DNA of 6,016 bases, taken from the NCBI GenBank assembly GCA_028822125.1, contig JAPKEK010000158.1:1-6016 (forward strand). Reading direction: 5' to 3'. Shown here in pieces: positions 5,807 to 6,016 of the stretch; position 1 is the first letter of the stretch; each line of letters begins with the position of its first letter. The notes beneath the pieces are model-generated. The model was not told where the DNA came from, did no database searches, and saw nothing but the letters and a program-made list of their open reading frames with translations. Both the position numbers and the translations under genes were made by a program. Source of the stretch: Pseudomonadales bacterium (GTDB lineage Bacteria > Pseudomonadota > Gammaproteobacteria > Pseudomonadales > Azotimanducaceae).

Positions 5807-6016
5807 GCAGGGCTTACAATATCGCGTCAGGCCTTAAACTCTTCCGCTATCACCCCAGTGAGGTGCATTGGGAGTACCGGACAACGGCTGCCTGGCAAGC
5901 ATCGGTAAAAGCATCAATGCAGCACTTCCTGATCAAACACATTCTGATCCATAAACTCGTCGCCAGCTTCTAAACATTCTTGTATAAATGAGTTTTATGC
6001 TATTCAATGGTTATCA
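5807..6016. other. Right-end region without a recognisable gene
   Basis: Apart from the weak minus-strand tail at 5914-5994, frames on both strands are short and interrupted by stops. No RNA gene, repeat or insertion-sequence end was recognised. Confidence 0.35.
5914..5994 (-). pseudogene. Possible C-terminal tail or remnant of an upstream gene
   Basis: On the minus strand a 26-codon open stretch runs from just after an in-frame TAA (5995-5997) to TGA at 5914-5916. The peptide, ending FMDQNVFDQEVLH, is acidic and protein-like in composition, and the terminator-like hairpin at 5781-5806 lies downstream of it. No start with a ribosome binding site is present, and the in-frame stop at 5995 means it is not simply the end of an intact gene entering from the right. 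It may be a frameshifted remnant or chance. No family was recognised. Confidence 0.2.

Noticed and set aside
5780..5830. Minus-strand promoter (TTGTAA and TAGAAT) for the operon
   Set aside because: The spacer would be only 15 bp and the -10 box lies inside the terminator-like hairpin, so the transcript would hit its T-run almost at once.

Overview
The window looks like a bacterial chromosome segment of medium GC, most likely from a proteobacterium. The methylthiopurine phosphorylase resembles the methylthioinosine-type enzyme known from Pseudomonas, which hints at Gammaproteobacteria, but the taxon cannot be fixed from these sequences. No mobile element, CRISPR array, tRNA or rRNA was recognised.

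Layout. Positions 1-262 hold no convincing gene. A plus-strand gene for a small two-domain zinc-ribbon protein (zf-TFIIB-like) at 263-638 is broken by an in-frame TGA and a +1 frameshift, and has also lost a zinc-ligand cysteine. A spacer (639-905) follows, with an inverted repeat at 649-681. The rest is a minus-strand gene cluster, read from right to left: a structured leader (about 5520-5731), an MtnA/eIF2B-family sugar-1-phosphate isomerase (5519-4377), a methylthiopurine nucleoside phosphorylase (4357-3605), a Cys/Met-metabolism PLP enzyme (3552-2293) and a 12-helix APC-superfamily amino-acid permease (2231-906). Gaps between the genes are 19, 52 and 61 nt, consistent with one operon. Upstream of the leader lie a terminator-like hairpin (5781-5806) and a short codon-like tail (5914-5994), possibly the end or remnant of another minus-strand gene.

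How the genes fit together. The phosphorylase would split 5'-methylthioadenosine or methylthioinosine, a by-product of S-adenosylmethionine use, into a purine base and 5-methylthioribose-1-phosphate. The isomerase would convert that to methylthioribulose-1-phosphate. The PLP enzyme belongs to the family that builds or breaks bonds at the gamma carbon of homoserine and methionine derivatives, and could reassimilate a released thiol such as methanethiol. The permease could import or export a related amino acid. The downstream genes of the standard aerobic salvage route (mtnB, mtnC, mtnD) are absent from the window, so a shunt-type route or genes elsewhere must be assumed.

The points most worth a second look are the dense RNA structure in front of the isomerase gene, including a 30-bp interrupted helix and a GC hairpin that encloses the start codon; the loss of both adenine-reading aspartates in the phosphorylase; the altered active-site loop of the isomerase; and the multiply damaged zinc-ribbon gene.
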